Counted from the stretch's first letter, positions 25,640-34,853 are shown. The stretch: 64,000 nucleotides of DNA from DATLMR01 sp035634255 (GCA_035634255.1 DASQDI010000152.1:1-64000); one strand, 5' to 3'. A program made the numbers and translations. Notes: generated by a model from the letters alone, not told the origin.

Positions 25640-26104
25640 ATGAAGAAGAGCCTTTACCTGGAAACATCCGTTATCGGCGCTTACCTGGATAATGGCGAGC
25701 CGTTTCGGCGCGACCTCACGATAAGGTGGTGGGAGCACGAGCTTGCCGATTACGCGCCTTATATTTCATCATTGGTGGTGCGCGAACTGGAGCGGACGGA
25801 GGAGCCGCGCCGCTCGGCTTACCTGAAGCTCATACGCGACGTGCCGCAGTTCGAGATCAGCGACGAGGCGGCGATACTGGCGGACGGCTACATATCGCGC
25901 GGTATATTTCACCGCAAGTATCTTAATAACGCCCTGCACGTGGCCCTGGCTTCCGTCAACAAAGCCGACCTGCTGGTGACCTGGGACTTCGGCTACATCG
26001 CCAACGTCCACAGGCAGGCGCGCATCCAGCTCTTCAACACGATGGCGGGGTTCTTCGTCCCGATGATCGTGACGCCGGAGTTTTTGATCAACGCGGATTT
26101 TTGA
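25640..26104 (+). CDS. PIN-domain protein, toxin-like
   Basis: A 154-residue PIN-fold nuclease relative. The first acidic position is Glu8 (LYLETSVIGAYLD), the second Glu49 (SSLVVREL), and the last Asp116 (LLVTWDFGYIANVH). The third acidic position of canonical PIN domains appears as Asn97 (YLNNALHVALAS), so metal binding may differ. PIN toxins (VapC group) cleave RNA. A 72-residue gene follows 27 bp downstream and could be the antitoxin, in reversed order compared with vapBC. The ATG at 25640 has no strong ribosome-binding site; a reading from 25481 runs through the palindrome and is rejected. Confidence 0.8.
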   Translation: MKKSLYLETSVIGAYLDNGEPFRRDLTIRWWEHELADYAPYISSLVVRELERTEEPRRSAYLKLIRDVPQFEISDEAAILADGYISRGIFHRKYLNNALHVALASVNKADLLVTWDFGYIANVHRQARIQLFNTMAGFFVPMIVTPEFLINADF

Positions 26105-26131
26105 GCCGGGCAGGCTCAGGTGACGTGAAGT

Positions 26132-26350
26132 ATGTATCGCAAGCCGAGATTTCTGGAGGAGCTGCACGCGATCCGCGAGGAGATGTCGCGCGAGTGCGAT
26201 TACGACATAGACCTCCTGGCGGAGATGGTGAGGTCGGGCCAGACGCCCAGGTACGGCGGCCCGGCCCGGAACATCCGCGGCACCCGCCTGCGCCCGCCCG
26301 CGCGGGGCGACGAATCCGAGATTAGGAGTGACGGAAGAAGTGATGATTAA
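26132..26350 (+). CDS. Small PIN-associated protein, candidate antitoxin
   Basis: A 72-residue protein. The first half is a predicted helix with alternating charge (KPRFLEELHAIREEMSRECD, then DIDLLAEMVRSGQ); the second half is Arg/Gly/Asp-rich and probably unstructured. It follows the PIN gene and overlaps the HtrA gene start by eight bases. Small acidic helical partners located after a PIN gene are common, so an antitoxin role is reasonable but inferred from context. The family is not recognised. Confidence 0.6.
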   Translation: MYRKPRFLEELHAIREEMSRECDYDIDLLAEMVRSGQTPRYGGPARNIRGTRLRPPARGDESEIRSDGRSDD

Positions 26351-27407
26351 AAAAGTGTGCCCACTCTCTCTCATCCTCCTGCTGGCTCTCGCGGCGTCGG
26401 GCCGCGCGGAAGCGAGCCGGGAGGCCTCGCCCAGGGAAGCACCCCAGGGCAAGATGATGGTGCTCGACATAACGGAGATCGCTGAGCGCATCAACGACGT
26501 TGTGGTCAACGTCCGCTCGTCTTCCCAGCTCGGTGAGAACCTCGGCAGCGGTTTCATCATCGACCAGAAGGGGATCATCGTGACCAACTTTCACCTGATC
26601 TCGAACTCGGAGCGGCGCGGCCCCAACTCGCTTGAGGCCCCGACCGCGGCCAAGCTCGCCGAGCGCGTGTGGGTGACCTTGAACGACGGGCGGCAGTTCC
26701 AGGCTTCGGTTAAGGGGTACGACGAGGCCACCGACATCGCCGTGCTCGAAATCGTCCCGACCGGCAAGCCCCTCCCGGTCGCGGAGCTCGGCGACAGCGA
26801 CACGATCCGCGTCGGCGAGTGGGTGGTCGCGGTCGGCAACCCGCTCGGGCTCGACCACACGGTCACCGTTGGCATAGTGAGCGCGAAGGGGCGCTCGGCC
26901 TTCGGGGGCCAGTTCGACGATTACCTCCAGACCGACGCCGCGATCAACCCCGGCAACTCCGGCGGCCCGCTCGTCAACACGCAGGGCAAGATCGTCGGCA
27001 TCAACACGCTCGTGCTGGAGCGCACGCAGGGCCTGAGCTTCTCGATCCCGGTCAACACGCTCAAGTCGATCCTCCCCCAGCTGCTCGAGCGCGGCAGGGT
27101 CGTGCGCGGCTACCTGGGGGTCGAGACGGGCGACCTGAACGCCGACCTGCGGGGCCGGCTCAAGATGTCCCCTGACGCGCGCGGGGTCGTCGTCGTGCGG
27201 GCGGAGCGGGGGACCCCCGGAGCCCGCGCGGGCCTGAGGAAAGAGGACGTGATCACGAGCGTGGACAAAGAAGCGATAACCTCTTTCGTCCAGTTCAACA
27301 GGCTCATCGCCGGCAAGGCCCCCGGAGCAAAGGTGACCATCCAGATCATTCGCGACGGCCGCGAGTACTCCCTCAACGCGGAAGTCGGCCAGGAGACGAA
27401 GAAATAA
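26343..27407 (+). CDS. Trypsin-like serine protease with one PDZ domain (DegS-like layout)
   Basis: A 354-residue HtrA-family protein with a signal peptide (residues 1-24). The protease domain has His84 (VTNFHLISN), Asp131 (EATDIAVLEI) and Ser206 (NPGNSGGPLVN). A single PDZ domain follows (about 260-350). It is the second HtrA in the window. With one PDZ it is laid out like DegS or HhoB and may act as a regulatory protease; no RseA-like target is adjacent. The ATG at 26343 has GGAAG at proper spacing. The start lies inside the end of the preceding small gene, so translation may be coupled. Confidence 0.9.
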   Translation: MIKKVCPLSLILLLALAASGRAEASREASPREAPQGKMMVLDITEIAERINDVVVNVRSSSQLGENLGSGFIIDQKGIIVTNFHLISNSERRGPNSLEAPTAAKLAERVWVTLNDGRQFQASVKGYDEATDIAVLEIVPTGKPLPVAELGDSDTIRVGEWVVAVGNPLGLDHTVTVGIVSAKGRSAFGGQFDDYLQTDAAINPGNSGGPLVNTQGKIVGINTLVLERTQGLSFSIPVNTLKSILPQLLERGRVVRGYLGVETGDLNADLRGRLKMSPDARGVVVVRAERGTPGARAGLRKEDVITSVDKEAITSFVQFNRLIAGKAPGAKVTIQIIRDGREYSLNAEVGQETKK

Positions 27408-27441
27408 CGGGCGGAGGCAAGCCGCACGGGAATAAAGATCA

Positions 27442-28287
27442 GTGAGCGGTAATCATTCCTCTAACACCGACTTCTTCAGCGGCGCGGTCATGGCCGAACT
27501 GTTCGACGCCATCGGCTTTCAGGTCGCCGACGAAGCGTCCTACAACCACCTCGTCGAGCGCGCCGAGCTGAGCGGGGAGCGCAGCTTCGTGCACCGCAGG
27601 GACGCGACCCTGCACGGGAGGTGCTGGCGGCTCGGGGGAGGGCTGGAGATATGGTCGATCCTCTACGAGAACAGGGTCGGCCTCTATTACGCGGACTGCC
27701 GCCCCGCTTTCCGCAGCCGGTACGTCCACCTCATCCACCCGTGGGAGCTGATCGAATACGACGAGGACGGCGAAGCGATCATACACGGAGGAATCCCCGG
27801 CGGGAGCAGGGTAGTCTTCGAACTCCAGAACCTGACGGAGATCAGGCCGAACGCATTCCGGGAGCTTCACCTGCACGTCGCGCTGGCGGGGCTGGCCTAC
27901 ACGGCCCAGGCCGAGCCCCTGCCGCATGACCCCAGGCTCCTGAAGCCCCGGTTCGAGCTGGCGGAGAGGTTGCCCGAGTTTGCCGACGACGCCTGCGAGA
28001 ACGACTACGTGATCGCGGGCCGCGTGCTAGCGTGGCGCGAGATCACCAACCCCGAGACGCGCCTGCGCCTCGTGTGGATGTACATGGACGTTGGGGAGAT
28101 GCGCCTCGAAATATTGATAAATCGCCACGCGCTCCGGGGCCCCCTCCTCATGGGGGGTTGGGTCACGGCCACCGTCTGGTTGCAGGGACACGTGCTTCAG
28201 GATTCGGAAATCTCCGCGCGGTACGAGGGCGTGGATTGGGAGTACGAGACGAGCGATTTCTGGACCAGGCTGCGCCGGGGCAATTGA
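27442..28287 (+). CDS. Conserved-looking protein of unknown function
   Basis: A 281-residue soluble protein, no signal peptide or membrane segment. Strand-rich sequence with many aromatic residues (CWRLGGGLEIWSILYENRVG, YVHLIHPWELIEYDEDGEAI, VWMYMDVGEMRLEILINRHA). Two repeated-looking beta regions may be present (about 55-145 and 185-265). No family recognised. GTG start at 27442; an internal ATG at 27490 is the alternative. It lies 34 bp after the HtrA gene and may be co-transcribed with it. Confidence 0.65.
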   Translation: MSGNHSSNTDFFSGAVMAELFDAIGFQVADEASYNHLVERAELSGERSFVHRRDATLHGRCWRLGGGLEIWSILYENRVGLYYADCRPAFRSRYVHLIHPWELIEYDEDGEAIIHGGIPGGSRVVFELQNLTEIRPNAFRELHLHVALAGLAYTAQAEPLPHDPRLLKPRFELAERLPEFADDACENDYVIAGRVLAWREITNPETRLRLVWMYMDVGEMRLEILINRHALRGPLLMGGWVTATVWLQGHVLQDSEISARYEGVDWEYETSDFWTRLRRGN

Positions 28288-28364
28288 GCGAGAGCGCCTC
28301 TCAGGTCCTCCGCGAATCTTGCGGGGGCCGGCCTTTATCATACCCACGGAAAACTAATCTTCTT

Positions 28365-28979
28365 ATGGTTCGCAAGGGACTGAGAATTCTAATTCTGCTG
28401 ATTCTGCTGGGCTCGCTCGGGTCCTTCGGGGCGTGGTATTACTGGACGCACAGGTACGACGGCCTGATAGTCGAGACCGCGGCAAAGTATGGGCTCGACC
28501 CGGCGCTCGTGAAGTCGATCATCTACGAAGAGTCTTTCTTCAACCCGCGGGCCAGAAGCTCGCAGAACGCGGTCGGGCTGATGCAGGTGACGCCCATCGC
28601 GATGCAGGAGTGGGTGGAGCAGACGCGCGCCCGCTCGCTCTCGGAAGCGCTCGGCGGCATCTCGGGTTACAAGACTCCGGGCGGCGAGCCCGTCTTCGAG
28701 GAGGCATTCACCGACCCGGTCGTGAGCCTCAACGTCGGGTGCTGGTACCTTCAGAGGATGCTGAACCGCTACCGCGACGAGCCGGACCCCGTCGCCGTCG
28801 CCCTGGCCGCTTACAACGCAGGGCCCGCCAACGTCGAGCGATGGGTGCCCGACGCCGAGCGGTCCGACATGTCTCGCGAGGAGTTCCTCGCGCGCATAGA
28901 GTTTCCCGTCACGCGAAACTACGTGCAGAAGATCATAGACCGCTACGACTTCTACAAGAAGGACCGGGATCTGAAATAG
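28365..28979 (+). CDS. Membrane-anchored lytic transglycosylase (Slt domain)
   Basis: A 204-residue protein. An N-terminal anchor (LRILILLILLGSLGSFGAWY) precedes a compact Slt domain: catalytic Glu in SIIYEESFFNPRARS, then GLMQVTPIAMQEW, then ALAAYNAGPANVERW. It cleaves the MurNAc-GlcNAc bond of peptidoglycan to form anhydro-MurNAc ends. The size is that of minimal enzymes of the EmtA/YjbJ kind. The ATG at 28365 places the anchor at the N-terminus; a long upstream reading overlaps the previous gene in another frame. Confidence 0.88.
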   Translation: MVRKGLRILILLILLGSLGSFGAWYYWTHRYDGLIVETAAKYGLDPALVKSIIYEESFFNPRARSSQNAVGLMQVTPIAMQEWVEQTRARSLSEALGGISGYKTPGGEPVFEEAFTDPVVSLNVGCWYLQRMLNRYRDEPDPVAVALAAYNAGPANVERWVPDAERSDMSREEFLARIEFPVTRNYVQKIIDRYDFYKKDRDLK

Positions 28980-29364
28980 GCGTCGGGGCCAGTGGTCAGG
29001 GGCCGGGGGCCGGGGGGCCACCCGAGATTTTAATTTACTCGAAAGGAATTCTTTAAAGAGAATCGATTCTATAAAGGGAGTCTGAAATGCTCCTTCCTTA
29101 GTCTCTGCCCCCGGCCCCGGACCCCTGGCCACCGACCCCTGCGGTCATAGTGAATGAACGCAGCCAAAGGCATGCGCCACTTTGACTGATAGCGTATTTC
29201 AGGCCCGCGCACCCTCCGTCCGACGTCAGGATTAATCTGTGCAAATTCAATACTTAGAACGGCCCGGCAGTCGGGGCTGACGCGGCACGTGCGTTGATTA
29301 GAGTTTGGGTGGCCTCTACTGCGCTGCCAGTGCTCGAAGGCTCTTCAATCAAAGCGAGGAAAAT
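28980..29364. other. 385-bp intergenic region with GC-rich inverted repeat
   Basis: No coding sequence seen. It contains two GC-rich arms in inverted orientation (28985-29021 and 29106-29141) around an AT-rich centre; see the repeat entry. The promoter of the HD-GYP gene probably lies at about 29200-29330 but was not resolved. Confidence 0.5.
28985..29141. repeat. Imperfect GC-rich inverted repeat around an AT-rich core
   Basis: The arm 28985-29021 (GGGGCCAGTGGTCAGGGG and onward) and the reverse complement of 29106-29141 (GGGGTCGGTGGCCAGGGG and onward) agree at about four of five positions. The core between them (29022-29105) is AT-rich. A related fragment (GGGGGCCGGGGTTCGGGGG) occurs near 32800. 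This looks like a dispersed intergenic repeat family. Confidence 0.55.
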
Positions 29365-31776
29365 GTGCGGCAACGATCCGAAATCCCTGCGAAAATATTC
29401 TTGAGGGCGGTCTCCCTCGCGGGCGTGCTGGCGCTCGGGTACTCGATCTTTCATCTGTACCGCGAGCCGGTCCGGCCCGACTGGATGATGCTCCTCATCC
29501 TGCTCGTGCTCGTGTCGTCGCGCGTCGACGTGCACCTTCCGGGCGCGGGAGGGAAGATGACGCTCACCGACACGTTCATCTATATCGGGGTGGTGATCCT
29601 CAACCCGTGGGCCGCGACCGTCATCGGCTCGATCAACGGGCTCGCCACCTGCCTCCGGAACGTGCGGCACATGCTGACGGTCGGGATCAATATGGCCGCG
29701 ATGAACCTCGCGGTCCTCGGCGCGGCGCTTTTGACCGAGCGCATGTTCGGCCCGCTCGACCACCTGGTCTACCAGGAGGGGCGACTGGACGAGTTCATCA
29801 TCGCGCTCGGGGTGCTCGCCCTGTTCATCTACCTGATCAACACCGGGATAATAGCGACGGCCCTTTCGTTGCAGCGCAACCGAAACATCTTCCGGCTCTG
29901 GGTCGATAATTACCTCTGGACCTCGGTCGCATTCTTTTATGGGATGGCGGCGGCGGGCGTGATCTGCAAGGCGATCACCTTCTTCGGGTTCTACTCGCTC
30001 TTCATCTCGGTCCCGATGCTGTTGTTCACCTACGTGACGTACCAGACCTACCTGAAGAGGGTCGAAGCGTCGAACAGGCACATCGAGAAACTGACGCGCC
30101 TGCACCTGGCGACCATCGAATCCCTGACCATGGCCATAGACGCCAAGGACGAGATGACGCGCGGCCACATACAGCGCGTGCGCGTGCTTGCCGAAGGGCT
30201 CGGCCGCGCCGTGGGCTACCCCGAAGAGCAGATGGAGGGGCTCAAGGCCGGGGCGCTGCTGCACGACATAGGCAAGCTCGCCGTGCCCGAGCACATCCTG
30301 AACAAGCGCGGCAAGCTCAGCCCGGCCGAGTACGCCAAGATCATGGTCCACCCGGTCGTCGGCGCAGATATTTTGAGCAACGTCGAGTTCCCTTACGAGG
30401 TCGTCCCGATAGTCAAGCACCACCACGAGAAGTACGACGGGACCGGCTACCCGAGCGGGCTCGCGGGCGAAAACATCCCGCTCGGCGCGCGCATACTCAC
30501 GGTCGTCGACTGCTACGACGCGCTCACGACGACCCGCCCCTACCGCCCCCACTACTCGCGCGAGCAGGCGCTCGAACTCATGCGCCGCGAGGCGGGCCGC
30601 ACGTTCGACCCCTCGATGCTCGGGAAGTTCCTCGAGATAGTCGAGTCTCTCGAAGACCGCCTGCCCGTGACGACACGCGCAGTCTCGATTCAGGAAGTGG
30701 AGCAGGCGCACACGGGCCAGATATTAGAATATGGAGCGGGCGCGGCCCCGAAGACGCGGAGCGAGAAGGCTCTGAGGGACATATCCTCGGCCCAGAGGGA
30801 AGTCCTCTCGCTGTATGAAATCTCCCAGACTCTCGGCGCGACCCTGAAGCTCTCCGACGTTTTGCCGCTCATCGGGTCAAAGCTTGAGAACATCGCCAAC
30901 TTCACGACTCTGGTGATCTACCTGGCCGAAGACGATTGCCTGCGCGCGGCCTACACCCTCGGCAGGAATGCCGACATCCTGAAGAACGCGGCCGTCCCGC
31001 TTGGGAACGTGGCCGGGCACCGGGAGGCGATGATCGGGGGCGGCCCGCCCATCGGCCTTGAGGTGGTGCTCGGGCACGGGGCGGCGGCCTACCGCTCCAC
31101 GGCCGTCTTCCCCCTGATCCGCGAGGACGACCTGGTCGGCGCGCTCGCGCTCTACTCCGAGCAGGACTGCGGCTACTCCGCCGACGAAGTGAGGCTGCTT
31201 GAGACGATAGCGAATCACGCGGCGGCGGCCGTGCACAACGCGCTCGTCTTCGAGCGCACGCAGGAGTCGGCCGTCACCGACAACCTCACGGGCCTCCCGA
31301 ATTCGAGGTACATGTACAGCTTCTTCGATCAGGAGCGCAGCCGCGCCGAGCGTCACGGCTACAACATGGTCCTCATGATGATGGACCTCGACGGGTTCAA
31401 GAAGATCAACGACACGTACGGGCACCACATAGGGGACGAGATACTGCGCCGCATAGCGCACCTGGCGCGCGCGCAACTGCGCACGGGCGACGTGCTCATC
31501 CGGTACGCGGGCGACGAGTTCGTCGCCGTGCTGCACCGCGCCACCCCGGAGATCGTGCTCGACCTGAAAGAGCGCCTGCAATCGGCCGTCGATGATTTCT
31601 CGCACGAAGTCAGGCCCGGCCGCGCCGCCCGCGTCGGCATCTCCATCGGCCACGCCATGTTCGGGGAGGACGGCACGGAGATAGACGAGTTGATGGAGAT
31701 AGCGGACCAGCGGATGTACGAGGACAAGCTCGCACGCAGGCGCGGCCTTTCGACCGTGCGCCTGGCGGCGAGTTGA
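29365..31776 (+). CDS. HD-GYP phosphodiesterase / GAF / GGDEF hybrid, membrane-bound
   Basis: An 803-residue protein. About six membrane segments (residues 10-240) are followed by an HD-GYP domain with HDIGK, HHHEKYDGTGYP and DCYDALTTTRPYR (about 265-430). A GAF domain comes next (about 485-635), then a GGDEF domain with an AGDEF active site and an I-site RTGD five residues earlier (about 640-800). HD-GYP hydrolyses c-di-GMP and GGDEF makes it; this mix is rare compared with GGDEF-EAL. The GTG at 29365 has GAGG upstream and gives a compact N-terminus; a TTG at 29305 is the longer option. Confidence 0.87.
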   Translation: MRQRSEIPAKIFLRAVSLAGVLALGYSIFHLYREPVRPDWMMLLILLVLVSSRVDVHLPGAGGKMTLTDTFIYIGVVILNPWAATVIGSINGLATCLRNVRHMLTVGINMAAMNLAVLGAALLTERMFGPLDHLVYQEGRLDEFIIALGVLALFIYLINTGIIATALSLQRNRNIFRLWVDNYLWTSVAFFYGMAAAGVICKAITFFGFYSLFISVPMLLFTYVTYQTYLKRVEASNRHIEKLTRLHLATIESLTMAIDAKDEMTRGHIQRVRVLAEGLGRAVGYPEEQMEGLKAGALLHDIGKLAVPEHILNKRGKLSPAEYAKIMVHPVVGADILSNVEFPYEVVPIVKHHHEKYDGTGYPSGLAGENIPLGARILTVVDCYDALTTTRPYRPHYSREQALELMRREAGRTFDPSMLGKFLEIVESLEDRLPVTTRAVSIQEVEQAHTGQILEYGAGAAPKTRSEKALRDISSAQREVLSLYEISQTLGATLKLSDVLPLIGSKLENIANFTTLVIYLAEDDCLRAAYTLGRNADILKNAAVPLGNVAGHREAMIGGGPPIGLEVVLGHGAAAYRSTAVFPLIREDDLVGALALYSEQDCGYSADEVRLLETIANHAAAAVHNALVFERTQESAVTDNLTGLPNSRYMYSFFDQERSRAERHGYNMVLMMMDLDGFKKINDTYGHHIGDEILRRIAHLARAQLRTGDVLIRYAGDEFVAVLHRATPEIVLDLKERLQSAVDDFSHEVRPGRAARVGISIGHAMFGEDGTEIDELMEIADQRMYEDKLARRRGLSTVRLAAS

Positions 31777-31861
31777 CAGCCGGGCCGGTTGCGCGCGGGC
31801 CGGTCCCCGAACCAAAACTTTGCAGCCCCCTCATGATTATTTAGATAGCAGGATCGAAGTT

Positions 31862-32296
31862 ATGAACATAATTGAAGACGACATCCCGGAGAGCCCGACG
31901 CCTACGTCGCCTCGCCTGAAGATAAAAATGTTGCAGCAGATGGCCGAAGCGCTCGAAGATGAGGCCACGGGCCTCTACCGCCGCGCGGCCCTTTACGAGG
32001 AGGAAGGCCACCTGCTCAACCGCGAGATCGAGGACCGCCAGACGGAGATCAATCGGTTCCAGCTGAAGCTCGACGCCCTGCGCTCGGAGCGGGACGGCCT
32101 GCTCAGAAAGATCGAAGAGATAAAGAGGGAGGCCTCGATGATACGCGAGGAGGCATTCGAGAGCGAAGAAGAGGCGGCCCTCGCGTCCATCACGCGGATG
32201 CATGAGCGGCCCGCGGCGATTCCGGGGGGCTGGCCCGCCCCCGCGCGCGAGACCGGCTTCTTCCGCCGGAGGACGCTGTCGGACGTGCTCAGCTGA
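31862..32296 (+). CDS. Coiled-coil protein, unknown function
   Basis: A 144-residue protein, mostly a long charged helix with heptad character (MLQQMAEALEDEATGLYRRA, EIEDRQTEINRFQLKLDALR, GLLRKIEEIKREASMIREEA) at about residues 20-105. A Pro-rich stretch and a short basic tail (FFRRRTLSDVLS) follow. No family recognised. The ATG at 31862 has AGGA upstream; a TTG at 31820 is less likely. It lies 85 bp after the HD-GYP gene and may be co-transcribed with it. Confidence 0.65.
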   Translation: MNIIEDDIPESPTPTSPRLKIKMLQQMAEALEDEATGLYRRAALYEEEGHLLNREIEDRQTEINRFQLKLDALRSERDGLLRKIEEIKREASMIREEAFESEEEAALASITRMHERPAAIPGGWPAPARETGFFRRRTLSDVLS

Positions 32297-32355
32297 ACCG
32301 CCAGCTTCGAAAAAGAACCGGAGAGATGCCCGAGCCCCTGGGCGGCGAGGAACTT

Positions 32356-32571
32356 ATGTCTTCTTGGAACGGAACTGAAAGGCGCGCCCCTCACTACGAG
32401 CGCCGGAAAGAAGAGCGGCGGCGCTCGATGCGTTACACCGCGGACACGTTGATAGTGATCGACGGAATAACGTGGATAGATAACGAAGGCACCGACCGGC
32501 GGCTCAAGGTCCGCCGGCGCGAGGACCGCGAGTCACTGGCCAGGAGGGTGCTCACCGACCTCGCGACCTGA
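32356..32571 (+). CDS. Small basic protein, unknown
   Basis: A 71-residue protein, Arg/Glu-rich at both ends (GTERRAPHYERRKEERRRSM and RRLKVRRREDRESLARR) with a short hydrophobic middle (DTLIVIDGITWID). The xxGTERR...ERRKEERR pattern is a recurring motif of small acidobacterial proteins, but I know no function. GAGGAA precedes the ATG at 32356; an ATG at 32326 behind GGAGAG is also possible. Confidence 0.55.
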   Translation: MSSWNGTERRAPHYERRKEERRRSMRYTADTLIVIDGITWIDNEGTDRRLKVRRREDRESLARRVLTDLAT

Positions 32572-32588
32572 CCGGGCTTGGCCATGAA

Positions 32589-32762
32589 TCAGTAGTGGCG
32601 GTTGCTCTTGGTGGCTATGACCCAGATGGCATGCACGAGGCCGGGGATGTAGCCGAGGATCGTCAGCACTATGTTGAGCCAGAAATGCAACCCCAGCCCG
32701 ACCGTCAAAAAGACCCCCAGCGGCGGAAGCAGGATGGCGAGTATTATTCGGATAACGTTCAT
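32589..32762 (-). CDS. YqaE/Pmp3-family membrane peptide
   Basis: A 57-residue protein with two membrane helices and the family signature LAILLPPLGVFLTVGLG followed by FWLNIVLTILGYIPGLVHAI. Pmp3/YqaE peptides modulate membrane potential and are linked to salt or stress tolerance. AAGGAGA precedes the ATG at 32762. The full family length is present. It stands alone on the minus strand. Confidence 0.9.
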   Translation of the reverse strand: MNVIRIILAILLPPLGVFLTVGLGLHFWLNIVLTILGYIPGLVHAIWVIATKSNRHY

Positions 32763-32954
32763 TCTTTCTCTCCTTACGCATTCAAGAACGAATAAGCGGG
32801 GGCCGGGGTTCGGGGGCCGGTCGAAGAATGGCCCCGCCCGCGCTTCGCACATCATCTAAAATCCTCTTTATAGAATCCCTCGCCGCTCCCCCTCATTGAC
32901 AACTAGGGGGCAAAGCCGGAAACTTCTGATGAATCCCGCTCCGAGGAGGATCGC

Positions 32955-34853
32955 ATGAAAACACTTAGAGGCTTTCTCTGCTTCGGCCTGATGGCGATGT
33001 TCTCTCTCTCGTCCCTTCCGGTTTCCACCGCCGAGACGTTTCGCCCGGTCGTGCGCGGGAAGCGGGGCGCGGTCGCGGCGGGCCATCCGCTCTCGGCCGA
33101 AGCCGGGCTCAGGCTCCTGCAGCAGGGCGGCAACGCCATCGACGCCGGGTGCGCGGCGGTACTGGCCGCGTCGGTGATCGAGTTCTCGCACTTCTCGTTC
33201 GGCGGAGAGGTGCCCATAATAATCAAGCCCGCGAGCGGGCGGCCCTCGGTGATCAACGGGCAGGGCTCGGCCCCGAAGCTCGCCACGCCCGAATTTTTCA
33301 CCGAGCGCGCGAAGAGCGCCAAGCCATCCGCGGACGCCTCGAAAGAAGATAAGGGCGTCGACTACACGACCGCGGGCACGTACGTCTCCATCCCGTCCGG
33401 GGGCACTCGGCCCGGCCTGATCCCTTCGTCGGGCATCCTGCCCGCGACCGTCCCGGCCGTGCTCGACGCCGTCGTCGTCGCGCTCGACCGCTTCGGCACG
33501 AAGTCCCTTCAGGAAGTGATGCAGCCCGCAATCGAGCTGGCGGACGGCTTCCCACTCGACGAGACGCGCGTGAATTACATCGAGCGCACGCGCAAGGTGA
33601 TGGAGCGGTGGCCTTCGAGCGCGAAAGTCTTTCTGCCTTCAGGGCAGGTGCCGAAAGTCGGGCAGGTCTTCTCCCAACCCGACCTCGCTCGCACGCTCAG
33701 GGAGATAGTCAAAGCCGAGCGGCGGGCCGCGCCTCAGGGGCGGCGCGCGGGGCTTGTGGCCGCGCGCGACTTCTTCTATAAAGGCCCGGTCGCCCGCCAG
33801 GTCTCCGACTTTTCCGAAGCGAACGGGGGTTTGATCCGGGCCTCGGATTTCGCCTCGTTCAAGGCGAAAGTAGAAGAGCCCGCGAAGGCCGAGTACAGGG
33901 GCTACGAAGTCTACAAGACGGGGTTCTGGGCGCAGGGGCCGGTGATGCTTCAGACCCTCAACATACTCGAAGGCTACGACATCCGCGCGATGCGCCACAA
34001 CTCTTCGGATTACATTCACACCCTGACCGAGGCGATGAAGCTCGGCTTCGCCGACCGGGACAGGTACTATGGCGACCCCGACTTCGTTCGCGTGCCCGAG
34101 CGCGCGCTGCTGTCGAAGGAGTACGCCGCCGCGCGGCGCTCACTGATCGAAGCCGCGCGCGCGTCGATGGCCCAGAGGCCCGGCGACCCCGTGAACGGGA
34201 AGCCGCTCTCGGACGCGCCCGCGGAGTCCCCGCGCACGGGCGAGTCGTCGGTGCCCGAAGTCGAGCGCGCCAACGACACGACCTGCGTCAACGTGATAGA
34301 TAAAGACGGGAACCTCTTCAGCGCGACCCCGTCCGGGGCGTGGCTGCCCGCGGTGGTGGCGGGCGACACGGGCATACTGATGGGCCAGCGCATGCAGTCT
34401 TTCCTCCTCGAACCGGGGCACCCGAACGTCCTCGCGCCGGGCAAGCGGCCGAGGGTGACGCTCACCCCGACGCTCGTGCTCAAAGACGGCAAGCCCTTCC
34501 TGGTCCTCTCGACTCCGGGCGGAGACAATCAGGACCAGACTCTGCTACAGGTCTTGTTAAACATCGTGGAGTTCGGGATGAACGTGCAGGAGGCCGTCGA
34601 GGCCCCCCGCTTCCAGACCCTTCACTTCGTCAGCTCTTTCGACGATCACCGATTCAACCCCGGAGTCCTCACCGTCGAGGACCGGATAGCGAAGGACGTG
34701 GCGGCCGAGCTCACTTCGCGGGGGCACAAGGTCGAGACTCAGGGCGCGTGGGGCAACCCTTCGGCCCCGACCGTGATCCTGCTCAGACCCGACTCGGGGG
34801 TGATAGAGGCGGGCGCGGACCCGCGCAGGGGCCGCTACGCCCTCGCGTGGTGA
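32955..34853 (+). CDS. ggt: Gamma-glutamyltransferase (Ntn hydrolase)
   Basis: A 632-residue precursor with a signal peptide (residues 1-26, STA-ETF). The large subunit opens with AAGHPLSAEAGLRLLQQGGN and AIDAGCAAVLA. The autoprocessing site and nucleophilic Thr lie in NDTTCVNVIDKDGNLFSATP, and the small subunit includes LTPTLVLKDGKPFLVLSTPG and GGDNQDQTLLQVLLNIVEFG. It should hydrolyse or transfer the gamma-glutamyl group of glutathione and related compounds in the periplasm. The Gly-rich FGGEVPIIIK region differs from the usual GIGGGGF, so substrate preference may differ. Confidence 0.88.
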   Translation: MKTLRGFLCFGLMAMFSLSSLPVSTAETFRPVVRGKRGAVAAGHPLSAEAGLRLLQQGGNAIDAGCAAVLAASVIEFSHFSFGGEVPIIIKPASGRPSVINGQGSAPKLATPEFFTERAKSAKPSADASKEDKGVDYTTAGTYVSIPSGGTRPGLIPSSGILPATVPAVLDAVVVALDRFGTKSLQEVMQPAIELADGFPLDETRVNYIERTRKVMERWPSSAKVFLPSGQVPKVGQVFSQPDLARTLREIVKAERRAAPQGRRAGLVAARDFFYKGPVARQVSDFSEANGGLIRASDFASFKAKVEEPAKAEYRGYEVYKTGFWAQGPVMLQTLNILEGYDIRAMRHNSSDYIHTLTEAMKLGFADRDRYYGDPDFVRVPERALLSKEYAAARRSLIEAARASMAQRPGDPVNGKPLSDAPAESPRTGESSVPEVERANDTTCVNVIDKDGNLFSATPSGAWLPAVVAGDTGILMGQRMQSFLLEPGHPNVLAPGKRPRVTLTPTLVLKDGKPFLVLSTPGGDNQDQTLLQVLLNIVEFGMNVQEAVEAPRFQTLHFVSSFDDHRFNPGVLTVEDRIAKDVAAELTSRGHKVETQGAWGNPSAPTVILLRPDSGVIEAGADPRRGRYALAW

